A stretch of 64,000 bases of DNA from Prevotella aff. ruminicola Tc2-24 (GTDB lineage: Bacteria; Bacteroidota; Bacteroidia; Bacteroidales; Bacteroidaceae). A model generated the notes under the pieces. It was given only the letters and a program-made list of their open reading frames with translations. It was not told the origin of the DNA and made no database searches. The stretch covers positions 186,001 through 250,000 of the forward strand of contig NZ_FOIQ01000006.1 in NCBI RefSeq assembly GCF_900110895.1, given 5' to 3'. The position numbers and the translations under genes were made by a program. Shown here piece by piece: positions 25,494 through 34,007 of this stretch; position 1 is the stretch's first letter, and every line of letters begins with the position of its first letter.

Positions 25494-27701
25494 ATGAGAA
25501 AAAAAGAATTCCCACTCTATATCCAGCACGACGCCATGGACTGCGGTCCGACCAGCCTTCGGATGGTCGCTGCCTATTATGGCAAACAATACTCTGCACA
25601 ATACCTCCGAGAGAACTGTTTCATCTCACGCTTAGGCGTATCCATGCTTGGTATCAGCGAAGCCGCTGAGAAAATCGGAATGCACACCATAGGACTACGC
25701 ATTTCAACCTCTCAACTGAAAGAGGATGTGCCCCTACCTTGTATCATCCATTGGAATCAGAACCATTTCGTGGTGCTTTACAAGATTGAAAAGACTAAAC
25801 AAGGTGCTTTGTTTTATGTGGCAGACCCTGCCGGCAGCAAGGTCACATTCACAGAAGAGGAGTTCAAGAGATGCTGGTTAAGCAGTAGGAATGACGGGGA
25901 AGACGAAGGCATCGCCTTGTGCTTGGAGCCTACACCCGATTTCTATAACCGTTCTGATGAAGACGATATCAATAAGAACCGACGGAGCTTCTTGTTCCTG
26001 TTCGAGTATCTGCGACCATACAAAAAACTAATTATTCAACTATTTATCGGACTCGGCACGGGGTCGCTGATACAGCTACTCCTGCCGTTTCTCACGCAAT
26101 CTATCGTCGATTTTGGTATCACAAACCAGAATCTGAGCTATATCTACCTTGTCCTGATTGCACAGATGATGCTCGTCATCAGTAGCACATCGGTCGAGTT
26201 TATCCGAGGATGGATTCTGTTGCATATCGGCACTAGGGTCAACATCTCTCTGCTTTCCGATTACCTGGCCAAGCTAATGCGCCTGCCGATTGCTTACTTC
26301 GACACAAAGATGACCGGTGATATCCTGCAACGCATTAATGACCATACGCGTATCCAGCAGTTCCTGACCAACACCAGTCTATCAACCCTCTTCTCGATTG
26401 TCAACGTCATTATCTTTGGAGTGGTCATCCTTTTCTATAACTGGATGATATTCTTAATATTCTTTGTTGGCAGTGCCCTTTATGTGGCATGGGTATGGCT
26501 GTTCATGAAACGGAGGGCAGTACTCGACCATAAGATGTTCACCCAGAATGCCGCCAACCAGAGTAGCATGGTGCAGTTGGTCAGCGGCATGCAGGAAATT
26601 AAACTGAATGCATGCGAGCAACAGAAGCGCTGGGAATGGGAGCATATTCAAGCAAGAATCTATAAGATTACAGTGAAAGGATTAGCTCTGTCACAATATC
26701 AGTTGTCGGGTGGTATTCTCATCAATCAACTCAAGAATGCCATCATCACAGCCTTTGTGGCTGCGCTGGTGATACAAGGTGAGATTACGCTCGGTATGAT
26801 GCTCGCCATCCAGTATATCATCGGCCAGTTGAACAGTCCTGTCGACCAACTGATCGGTTTTGCCCGCCAGTATCAGGATGCCAAACTGAGTTTGGACCGT
26901 TTACAGGATATCTACACGAAAGATGATGAGCGCCCCTTGGAAAAGACTCTTATCACAGATATTCACAATACCGACATTAGGATTGAACACCTGACATTCA
27001 GATATGACAAACTGAATGAGAAGCCAACACTCGACGACATCAACCTGACGATCCCTCGTGGTAAGACAACCGCCATCGTTGGGCTCAGCGGGAGTGGTAA
27101 GACCACCTTGTTGAAAATGATCCTTGGGTTCTATAAGCCTGACAAGGGTAAGGTGATTATCGGCAACTCCGACATTGAGAACTACGACAAGCGAGAATGG
27201 CGAAAGCAATGCGGTTCGGTCATGCAGGATGGATTCATTTTCTCCGATTCCATTGCTCGAAACATCGCACCCGGAGAGGAGAGAATCGATGAAGACAGAA
27301 TGCGAGAGGCAGCTGCCACAGCCAATATCAAAGACTTCATAGAGGAGTTGCCATTGGGCTATAACACCAAAATCGGAGCCGAGGGACACGGACTGAGCAT
27401 GGGACAGAAGCAACGAATCTTGATTGCCCGTGCCGTCTACAAAAATCCGGAGTTCATCTTCATGGATGAGGCCACGAACTCACTTGATACAAACAACGAG
27501 CACCAGATCATGGAGAACCTCAACCGTTTCATACAAGGTAGGACAGCTATCATCATCGCCCATCGTCTGAGCACCGTTCGCGATGCTGATAATATTGTGG
27601 TACTGCAAGACGGTAAGATCTGCGAGCAAGGTAACCACGAAACATTAATTGAAAAGAAGGGGCTTTACTACACACTCGTAAAGAACCAACTAAATATATA
27701 A
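25494..27701 (+). CDS. C39-peptidase ABC exporter (bacteriocin/peptide processing and export)
   Basis: 735 residues in three parts. Residues 1-~140 are a C39 cysteine peptidase: Cys17 in MDCGPTSLRMVAAYYG, His in HWNQNHFVVLYKI and Asp in VADPAGSK complete the triad. Residues ~165-450 form a six-helix ABC transporter membrane domain. The C-terminal ATPase has Walker A GLSGSGKTT, signature LSMGQKQRI, Walker B EFIFMDEAT and the H-loop IIIAHRLST. Such proteins cut double-glycine leaders from peptides while exporting them. The HlyD adaptor follows after 4 nt. No double-glycine precursor is visible nearby, so the substrate is unknown. Confidence 0.93.
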   Translation: MRKKEFPLYIQHDAMDCGPTSLRMVAAYYGKQYSAQYLRENCFISRLGVSMLGISEAAEKIGMHTIGLRISTSQLKEDVPLPCIIHWNQNHFVVLYKIEKTKQGALFYVADPAGSKVTFTEEEFKRCWLSSRNDGEDEGIALCLEPTPDFYNRSDEDDINKNRRSFLFLFEYLRPYKKLIIQLFIGLGTGSLIQLLLPFLTQSIVDFGITNQNLSYIYLVLIAQMMLVISSTSVEFIRGWILLHIGTRVNISLLSDYLAKLMRLPIAYFDTKMTGDILQRINDHTRIQQFLTNTSLSTLFSIVNVIIFGVVILFYNWMIFLIFFVGSALYVAWVWLFMKRRAVLDHKMFTQNAANQSSMVQLVSGMQEIKLNACEQQKRWEWEHIQARIYKITVKGLALSQYQLSGGILINQLKNAIITAFVAALVIQGEITLGMMLAIQYIIGQLNSPVDQLIGFARQYQDAKLSLDRLQDIYTKDDERPLEKTLITDIHNTDIRIEHLTFRYDKLNEKPTLDDINLTIPRGKTTAIVGLSGSGKTTLLKMILGFYKPDKGKVIIGNSDIENYDKREWRKQCGSVMQDGFIFSDSIARNIAPGEERIDEDRMREAAATANIKDFIEELPLGYNTKIGAEGHGLSMGQKQRILIARAVYKNPEFIFMDEATNSLDTNNEHQIMENLNRFIQGRTAIIIAHRLSTVRDADNIVVLQDGKICEQGNHETLIEKKGLYYTLVKNQLNI

Positions 27702-27705
27702 GAAT

Positions 27706-29001
27706 ATGCCGAAAGAAAAGAAAGAGAGCATTATCAGGAGTGAGGAGATACAGGATATTCTATCTGCTCCCCCTCACACATTGCTGAGTGCGGGCTCATC
27801 AGTGATTGGCGGTATTTTGTTGATACTGCTTATCGGCTGCTTTATCTTCAAATACCCCGACACTATCTCATGTGCGGTGACCATCACGAAGACCGAACCT
27901 CCCGTCTGGGTTGTTGCAAAAGCATCAGGCAGATTGCAGGAGCTCTATGTCACAGATGGCCAAAGGGTCAAGACGAACGATGTGATCGCTGTCATAGAGA
28001 ATCCGGCCAACACCCGGGATGTACTGACTCTTGACTCTCTTTTGTCTACCATATCATGGGAAAAAGGGGGCTGCATCAATATCAGTCTTGACGACGCACA
28101 TCTTGGCAGTATCCAAAGCACATATACCACTCTTGCTAGAGCCATCACAGACTACAATAGTTTCGTGAACAATAACCTCTACGACCAGCGTATTGCCGCA
28201 GAAGAAGCTCAGCTACGCCCCTATGCTGACTACCTCGAGTCCGTATCCAAGCAGGTGGATTATAGTCAACGCATCAACTCATTAAGCAAAGGGAATTACC
28301 AGCGTGAAAAAAACTTGCACGACAAAGGGCTGACCTCCGCCTCCGATCTGGAGTCAACAGAGCAAGGATTGCTCAGCAGTAGTATGTCGACGGAACAGAT
28401 GCGCTCTTCTCTAGCCAATGCCAAGATACAAGTTGCCCAGATCCGGAATACCATCTCAGAACTCAAGATGCAAAAGGAACAGGAGAAACGGCAATTAGAG
28501 ACAACCCTACAGTCTGCATGGGAGAGCACACGGACTGCCATCCGGGAATGGAAGCAAGTCTATCTTCTCCAGAGTCCCATCGCTGGTATTGTCTCATATA
28601 ACAACCTGTGGAAAGCCAATCAGAACATCACCGCCGGCGACAAGGCTTTCTCTGTTGTCAGCAACAAAGAAAACACGACTATAGGCAAGGCTAAGATTCC
28701 TGTGACAGGCTCCGGAAAAGTCAAACCGGGCCAGCGCATCAATATCCAGTTAGACGGCTACCCCTACCTGGAATACGGTTTCCTAACAGGAAAAGTCGTT
28801 TCTGTTGCCACCATGCCCGACGAGAACGCTTATACCGCAACCTTCGAGGTGAAGGATGGCACAGTTACCTCATACGGCAGACACATCAAGAAGACAGGCG
28901 ACCTTTCTGGTGTCGGTGAGATTATTACAGAGGATCTCAGTGTGGCTGAAAGACTTATCGGACCTCTCCGATATCTGCTGCACCGGAATGTCTTAGACTA
29001 A
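27706..29001 (+). CDS. HlyD-family membrane fusion (adaptor) protein
   Basis: 431 residues. A single N-terminal membrane anchor (SSVIGGILLILLIGCFIF) is followed by a lipoyl-like half (VVAKASGRLQELYVTDGQRVKTNDVIAVIE), a long coiled coil (~150-290, SKGNYQREKNLHDKGLTSASDLESTEQ), the second lipoyl half (LQSPIAGIVSYNNLWK) and a beta-barrel domain. The arrangement is that of HlyD/LcnD adaptors that couple C39 ABC exporters to the outer membrane. It is 4 nt downstream of the ABC gene and clearly co-transcribed. A TolC-type outer-membrane channel is not encoded in the window. Confidence 0.9.
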   Translation: MPKEKKESIIRSEEIQDILSAPPHTLLSAGSSVIGGILLILLIGCFIFKYPDTISCAVTITKTEPPVWVVAKASGRLQELYVTDGQRVKTNDVIAVIENPANTRDVLTLDSLLSTISWEKGGCINISLDDAHLGSIQSTYTTLARAITDYNSFVNNNLYDQRIAAEEAQLRPYADYLESVSKQVDYSQRINSLSKGNYQREKNLHDKGLTSASDLESTEQGLLSSSMSTEQMRSSLANAKIQVAQIRNTISELKMQKEQEKRQLETTLQSAWESTRTAIREWKQVYLLQSPIAGIVSYNNLWKANQNITAGDKAFSVVSNKENTTIGKAKIPVTGSGKVKPGQRINIQLDGYPYLEYGFLTGKVVSVATMPDENAYTATFEVKDGTVTSYGRHIKKTGDLSGVGEIITEDLSVAERLIGPLRYLLHRNVLD

Positions 29002-29141
29002 AATAAATCCAGCCATAGGCTGGTATGAACGACCTAAAGGTAACCTTAAACTGTCACATGTCCGTAACACGATTATGGATGTGCGATTGGTTGTTCTTAT
29101 GCTTTTTTAACACATCAATATCCCTCATATATGCACTTTTA

Positions 29142-29173
29142 TTTGGGATTCACGCACAAAAGTATTATCTTTG
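29142..29173 (+). promoter_or_regulatory. Promoter of the TPR regulator gene
   Basis: TTTG (29142-29145), 20-bp spacer, TATCTTTG (29166-29173) and CC. It lies after an in-frame upstream Met codon (29131) and so excludes that start, leaving ATG 29191. Confidence 0.75.
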
Positions 29174-29190
29174 CCCGAAAAATTGAGCAA

Positions 29191-30765
29191 ATGCGAGGAA
29201 AAACTAGCATATTAATATTCATATTATTTAACCTTTTTCTTTTCGGCTGCAAGAACCAGAATCAGAAGATTCTGGACGATATCGCCTATTATCTGCAAAA
29301 TGATTCCGTCATGGAGGCCAGCGCCTGTTTTGACCTTCTTCATACAGACGACCTAGGTGATAACGAGAAAGCTCTCTACTATCTTTACGAGGCCACTATA
29401 CGTTATAGATCATACCAAAAGATGCAGTCCTTTGACGGCATCGAATACAGTATCGATTATTTCAACAAAGCCGACAACCAGAACAAACTGGCTGAGGCCT
29501 ATTTCTACAGAGGGGCGCTAAAATATGAGAATGGTTTAACTGAGATAGCGATTGAAAACCTGAAACAGGCCGAACTACTGTCTCAAAAAGATGGAGATAT
29601 AAAGCAACAGCATAAGATTACCGAGTTGTTGAGTTCTATTTATTGTTCTGCAGGACTATATGACCTTGGTCTCCAATATGCTAAGAAAGCGATGACTCAG
29701 GCTGTCCAAACGAAAAACTACAACTGGTATGTCTATGCGATTGACTATATTGCAACAGCCTATTTTCAGAAGAGGATGAACGACAGCGCCCTTTACTATA
29801 TTAAAAAGGTTCCCCAATACGAGAAATATCTGGACAAGGAGACCATAGCTGACATCTACACCAGTATTGGCATGGTCCAATCCCCTCACGATCCAGAATT
29901 GGCAAAAAAATACCTGTATAAGGCCATCGCTTTAGGAAACAAATCCAGTGCCTATGCCATATTGGCGGATATTGAGATGAAGAACAACGGCAACCGACGG
30001 ACTGCTAAAAATCTGCTGGACAGTGCTGTTGTATATAGTAACGACAAAAACGCCTACTATATCATCAGCAGGCTCACCAAACTCTACATGGAGGACAAGC
30101 AGTACGAACAGGTATGTCACCTATTATTGAAAAAGAGAAAAACAGAACAAGACGAGAATATTATCAAACAAGATTTGAGTCGGATACAAATGCGATACGA
30201 CATGCTCTATAAGGAAAAGAAACAGGCCGATTATATCCACATGATTATGACGCTTCTTATTCTGGTTATTGTCGGCATCCTATCGATCCTTTTCTACCAT
30301 CGCTATCAATATCTGAAGAATAAAAAAGATATGATTCAGCGACAAATGCTGATTGAGACCTACAGCAGTAAACTCAAGAATCTTCAAGACACAGACGACA
30401 ATACTACCAAGCAGGAGGGAGAACTCATGACAAGCATCAATATCCTGCAAGAAAAACAGTCGGAGGCACTTAAAAAAGGAAAAGAGCTTTACGAGCATGT
30501 CCGCGAAGGTCAGAGCATCATTACCTGGACCAAGCAGGATTATATCAATATGATAGACTACTATAGTCTCATCGACATTCCCTTCGGCGTTACACTGGAA
30601 ACCGAATACCATAGTCTTTCGCCAAGATACAAGTTGTACTTGATCCTAACGAATATGGGCAAGAGCGAAGAAGACATCGAGTATATTTTCGGCATCGGAA
30701 AAAGCGCTATCCGTTCCATCAAATCACGCATCAAGTCCAAAAATGAGAAAACCCAAGTTTCATAA
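29191..30765 (+). CDS. TPR-repeat membrane lipoprotein with C-terminal helix-turn-helix-like region
   Basis: 524 residues. Lipoprotein-like signal ending at Cys20 (LFLFGC). TPR-like helical repeats span ~30-340 (LAEAYFYRGALKYENGLTEIAIENL; LGLQYAKKAMTQAVQ). A membrane helix follows (MIMTLLILVIVGILSILFY, ~355-375), then a coiled coil and a C-terminal segment LILTNMGKSEEDIEYIFGIGKSAIRSIKSRI that resembles the helix-turn-helix end of LuxR-like proteins. This TPR-TM-coil-HTH layout is common for Bacteroidota proteins beside exporter cassettes and in regulatory loci. Start chosen because the promoter overlaps the alternative upstream start. Role inferred: sensing or regulation of the adjacent export system. 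Confidence 0.82.
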   Translation: MRGKTSILIFILFNLFLFGCKNQNQKILDDIAYYLQNDSVMEASACFDLLHTDDLGDNEKALYYLYEATIRYRSYQKMQSFDGIEYSIDYFNKADNQNKLAEAYFYRGALKYENGLTEIAIENLKQAELLSQKDGDIKQQHKITELLSSIYCSAGLYDLGLQYAKKAMTQAVQTKNYNWYVYAIDYIATAYFQKRMNDSALYYIKKVPQYEKYLDKETIADIYTSIGMVQSPHDPELAKKYLYKAIALGNKSSAYAILADIEMKNNGNRRTAKNLLDSAVVYSNDKNAYYIISRLTKLYMEDKQYEQVCHLLLKKRKTEQDENIIKQDLSRIQMRYDMLYKEKKQADYIHMIMTLLILVIVGILSILFYHRYQYLKNKKDMIQRQMLIETYSSKLKNLQDTDDNTTKQEGELMTSINILQEKQSEALKKGKELYEHVREGQSIITWTKQDYINMIDYYSLIDIPFGVTLETEYHSLSPRYKLYLILTNMGKSEEDIEYIFGIGKSAIRSIKSRIKSKNEKTQVS

Positions 30766-30907
30766 GACGTCTGTGGTGTCTCATTTCCCGTAAAACGAAC
30801 ATGTTGCACATCACGCAATCGACTCATCATCAACCCGTTAATTACACACCCACCTGCAACTCCATGGAAGAAGAAAAAAAACCTGCTTATTTTAGATAAG
30901 AAATGAT

Positions 30908-30915
30908 TATCTTTG
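30908..30915 (+). promoter_or_regulatory. Promoter -7 box for the DUF3244 gene
   Basis: TATCTTTG followed by CA; weak -33. The leader to ATG 30954 is ~32 nt, so this small gene has its own promoter separate from the TPR gene. Confidence 0.6.
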
Positions 30916-30953
30916 CAGCAGAGAATTATAAACCCTAAAAACTATATTGATTT

Positions 30954-31322
30954 ATGAAACTAAAAAAGCTTTTTACCATCGCCTTTGGATTGGCGATGAC
31001 AATGAACATCTATGCAGATAACCAGCCATATGATGACCCAACAGATCCTGCAGGTACAAAAGACATGCCCCGACCCCACCGTGCCCCGCGTAGGCCGGCC
31101 ATTACAGTCGACAACTTCAGAAATGGCGGAGCCATTATCCTTCCCAACAAGGATCTTGAGCTTGTGGAAATAGAATATTATAAGAACGGTTGTCTGGTCA
31201 AGTTTGAGAACTACGTTTCCGTAGAAGCGTCCTCTGCACTGATTGTCTCTTCAGAGAACACGATTGCCGATAGTTTTGCCGTCATCGTTAATGGCAAAAT
31301 ACTATATGCCGACAACTTTTAA
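30954..31322 (+). CDS. DUF3244-like small secreted protein
   Basis: 122 residues. Signal peptide MKLKKLFTIAFGLAMTMNIYA, then an acidic/proline-rich linker with a basic patch (PRPHRAPRRPAITV) and a small beta domain (GAIILPNKDLELVEIEYYKNGCLVKF ... SFAVIVNGKILYADNF) typical of DUF3244 proteins, which are short beta-sandwich proteins of unknown function frequent in Bacteroidota. It follows the exporter/TPR genes and may belong to the same functional unit. It has no double-glycine leader, so it is unlikely to be the C39 substrate. Confidence 0.75.
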   Translation: MKLKKLFTIAFGLAMTMNIYADNQPYDDPTDPAGTKDMPRPHRAPRRPAITVDNFRNGGAIILPNKDLELVEIEYYKNGCLVKFENYVSVEASSALIVSSENTIADSFAVIVNGKILYADNF

Positions 31323-31336
31323 TATCAAACCTTAAC

Positions 31337-33766
31337 CTATCGCACTGACCACTCGAAGAGACCTGTCGCATTATCTGCCGGCAGTGTCACTTCGAGTCGC
31401 AGTGCTTTAGTCTTCACCGGATTGAAATTCACAGTACAAGCAGAACCTTTCTCTGTAGGATAACCATCGGCACCGCCGACAGGTATCCAGTCACCTTGGG
31501 CATCCTGATAGAGGATACGCCATGATTGAGGCACGCGACAGCCGCCCCAAGGACCGTCATCATACCAATAGACGGTAGCGCTCTGCACGGTAGCCTCTTC
31601 CGGGAACTCATAACTAAGCCATTCGGTACAGTCTTTCTTCGGCCACCAATGAGTATACGGCACACTACGGTCGTTTTCATCCTTCGGTATCAAACGATCA
31701 TTAATACTGGAGATGGCTGGTACGCTACATGAACTTCCTACCTTACTCTCTGAGGCAAGGGTGGCTGGCAATGACGGGTTTGTGGCCTTCAGATCCTGCG
31801 GCAACCACACACGCATCTTACCACTACCACGATGGCACCACGCATAATAAGGAATCAGTGTCAGTACCTGGTCGATCGTCTCCAACCGTCCCTGTCTATT
31901 GAAATTAAGCAACTGTGCGTCGGTCGTGAGCGTCAGAATCTGAGTACCAGCAATCTCACCCTTTCCAACAGTGAACTGTGGTTCCTGATTTATAAGCGCC
32001 CCCATGATGTCGAAATGATTATCAGGATGTTCGGCACAGTACACCAACGGACCGCGCTCCACGGCAATCATCCCCCGATCAGCTTCAACCTTGTTGTTTG
32101 CTCTTACGGTACGCGGCTCCATATCGAAGTGTATCTGTACACGGTCGCCCTTCTTCCACTTACGGTTGATGGTGTAATAACCATCGGAGGTAAGTTGTGC
32201 ATCTGCTACTGTCGTACCATTAACAGTCACACGATACCCGAGTCTTTTACCGTCGGTATACTGGTAAAGATTAGAGGGGACCACCTGATTACGCACCCAA
32301 CCGGGGATGCGGATCTTCAGAGCGAATGATCCGACGGTATTCTGATCGACCGTCACAGCGACATCGCCATTCCACGGATAGTCTGTCGTCTGACTTAAAG
32401 TTACCTTCTTCCCTGCTACGGCGAGCGTACTTTTATTCGAGAGAAAGAGGTTCACATAGACATCCCTGTCCTTCACTGCATAGACATAGCCCGGCAACGA
32501 CGGTATAAACCGACAGATATTACTTGGGCAACAGGCACAGCCGAACCATGCTTGACGCTGGTGCTGTCCCATTGACTCCAGAGGGTTCGGATAGAAGAAT
32601 CCGTCGCCTTGAAGGCTGACACCACTGATCAGACCATTATATAAGGTACGCTCAAGTACATCGTAATACTTCGACTCGCCATGCAATAGGAAGAGACGGT
32701 AGTTCACATACACGTTGCCAATAGCGGCACAAGTCTCACAGTAGGCACTCATGTTCGGCAGTTCATAGTTGGCACCGAAAGCCTCACCATTCGAGGTCGC
32801 ACCGATACCGCCTGTAATATAGAGTTTCTTCGACACGATATTATCCCAGATGGCATCGATGGCATTGATATAGTCTTTATCGCCCGTCAGTGCTGCTACA
32901 TCAGCCATACCGGCATACATATAGGCAGCACGGACGGCATGTCCCACGGCCTCGTCCTGCTCAACCACAGGCTTATGCGCCTGCGAGTAGTCATGTACGA
33001 TTGTTGTCTTCCCACGGTAGTCGAGAAAGAACTTCGCCTCATCCAGGTATTTCTTATCACCTGTCACCAGATAGAGTTTGGCCAATGCCATCTCAGCAAT
33101 CTGATGACCGGGCACCACACAAGCCTGACCAGGATTCGGTCCTACCTCTCGACACACGCAGTCGGCATAGCGGATGGCGATGTCGAGGAACTTCCTACTG
33201 CCAGTGGCCTGATAATGAGCGATGGCTCCTTCTACCATATGACCGAGATTATACAACTCATGACTCAGATCCTCCTCCATGCTCCATCGCTTATCGCCGG
33301 CCCACTCATGAGGCTGTTGAGGATTCTGCGTACGTGAGGTATACAAGTAACCGTCGGGCTCTTGGGCAGAGGCGATGATATCAAGCACAGAGTCGATATA
33401 AGCCACCAATTTCCGGTCTGGATACGTCTGCAGTATGTAACTGGCGCCCTCGATGGTCTTGTAAGGATCAGTATCATCGAATGCCAGTCCACCCACCTTA
33501 AATACTTCCGAAGGATTCTTCAGATGTCGGGCGGCATTCGAGAAATTCGTATAACGCCCCGTCTCCTCACACTTGGAGAAGGCAAGAGGGATAGTCACCT
33601 TACGACTGGCCTCAAGTCGCTGTCCCCAGAATGTGCCAGGAGCGACCTTTACATTCGTAAACGGTACCGGACTAATTGGATAGCCGTTCGTTTGATACTG
33701 TTTCCCCACCGCTGCCATTGGCAATACCATCACCGCAGCCAGCCCGATCGTCATGAGTCTTTTCAT
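31337..33766 (-). CDS. GH127 beta-L-arabinofuranosidase (DUF1680), secreted
   Basis: 809 residues with signal peptide (MKRLMTIGLAAVMVLPMAAVG). The (alpha/alpha)6 barrel opens with FTNVKVAPGTFWGQRLEASRKVTIP. The zinc-thiolate active site of GH127 is complete: Glu344 and Cys346 in YCETCAAIGN, Cys412-Cys413 in FGCACCPSN, the second of the pair corresponding to the nucleophilic region of HypBA1. The C-terminal ~150 residues form beta domains (WWPKKDCTEWLSYEFPEEATVQSATVYWYDDG). It removes terminal beta-L-arabinofuranose, known from hydroxyproline-linked arabinans and pectic side chains. Divergent from a second GH127 at 34008. Its stop lies 15 nt from the convergent DUF3244 stop. Confidence 0.93.
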   Translation of the reverse strand: MKRLMTIGLAAVMVLPMAAVGKQYQTNGYPISPVPFTNVKVAPGTFWGQRLEASRKVTIPLAFSKCEETGRYTNFSNAARHLKNPSEVFKVGGLAFDDTDPYKTIEGASYILQTYPDRKLVAYIDSVLDIIASAQEPDGYLYTSRTQNPQQPHEWAGDKRWSMEEDLSHELYNLGHMVEGAIAHYQATGSRKFLDIAIRYADCVCREVGPNPGQACVVPGHQIAEMALAKLYLVTGDKKYLDEAKFFLDYRGKTTIVHDYSQAHKPVVEQDEAVGHAVRAAYMYAGMADVAALTGDKDYINAIDAIWDNIVSKKLYITGGIGATSNGEAFGANYELPNMSAYCETCAAIGNVYVNYRLFLLHGESKYYDVLERTLYNGLISGVSLQGDGFFYPNPLESMGQHQRQAWFGCACCPSNICRFIPSLPGYVYAVKDRDVYVNLFLSNKSTLAVAGKKVTLSQTTDYPWNGDVAVTVDQNTVGSFALKIRIPGWVRNQVVPSNLYQYTDGKRLGYRVTVNGTTVADAQLTSDGYYTINRKWKKGDRVQIHFDMEPRTVRANNKVEADRGMIAVERGPLVYCAEHPDNHFDIMGALINQEPQFTVGKGEIAGTQILTLTTDAQLLNFNRQGRLETIDQVLTLIPYYAWCHRGSGKMRVWLPQDLKATNPSLPATLASESKVGSSCSVPAISSINDRLIPKDENDRSVPYTHWWPKKDCTEWLSYEFPEEATVQSATVYWYDDGPWGGCRVPQSWRILYQDAQGDWIPVGGADGYPTEKGSACTVNFNPVKTKALRLEVTLPADNATGLFEWSVR

Positions 33767-33797
33767 CTTCTTATCTATTGTTTTTCCTTTATGAGTG

Positions 33798-33805
33798 CAA
33801 AGATA
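33798..33805 (-). promoter_or_regulatory. Promoter -7 box of the minus-strand GH127 gene
   Basis: Minus strand TATCTTTG followed by C; leader to ATG 33766 is ~25 nt. No -33 TTTG at the usual spacing. The motif pair at 33834-33863 sits directly upstream, where an activator would bind. Confidence 0.6.
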
Positions 33806-33833
33806 ACCACTTTCCTCGAGACCTGATAAAAGA

Positions 33834-33863
33834 ATCGTCTAATCTCAATGCTAAAATCGTCTA
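33834..33863. promoter_or_regulatory. Paired ATCGTCTA sites, 22 bp apart
   Basis: AATCGTCTAA occurs at 33833-33842 and 33855-33864, so the 8-bp core recurs after two helical turns. The inverse complement (TGGACGAT) recurs 21 bp apart at 33887 and 33908. The symmetry points to an operator serving the divergent GH127 promoters. Confidence 0.6.
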
Positions 33864-33886
33864 AATTCGTTATTTTGATGCGGGGC

Positions 33887-33915
33887 TGGACGATTTTTGT
33901 ATCTTCTTGGACGAT
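33887..33915. promoter_or_regulatory. Paired TGGACGAT sites, 21 bp apart
   Basis: TGGACGAT at 33887-33894 and 33908-33915, inverted relative to the pair at 33834-33863 (one substitution in the core, TRGACGAT). Located upstream of the plus-strand -7-like TTATTTTG (33944-33951). Hybrid two-component regulators with AraC-type domains usually bind such direct repeats. Confidence 0.6.
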
Positions 33916-34007
33916 ATTGACATTCTATTCCCATCTTTTTTTATTATTTTGCGGCATGATTTAAAACTATAAACAGATAATATAACCAAGACCAACAAAA
34001 GACGTTT

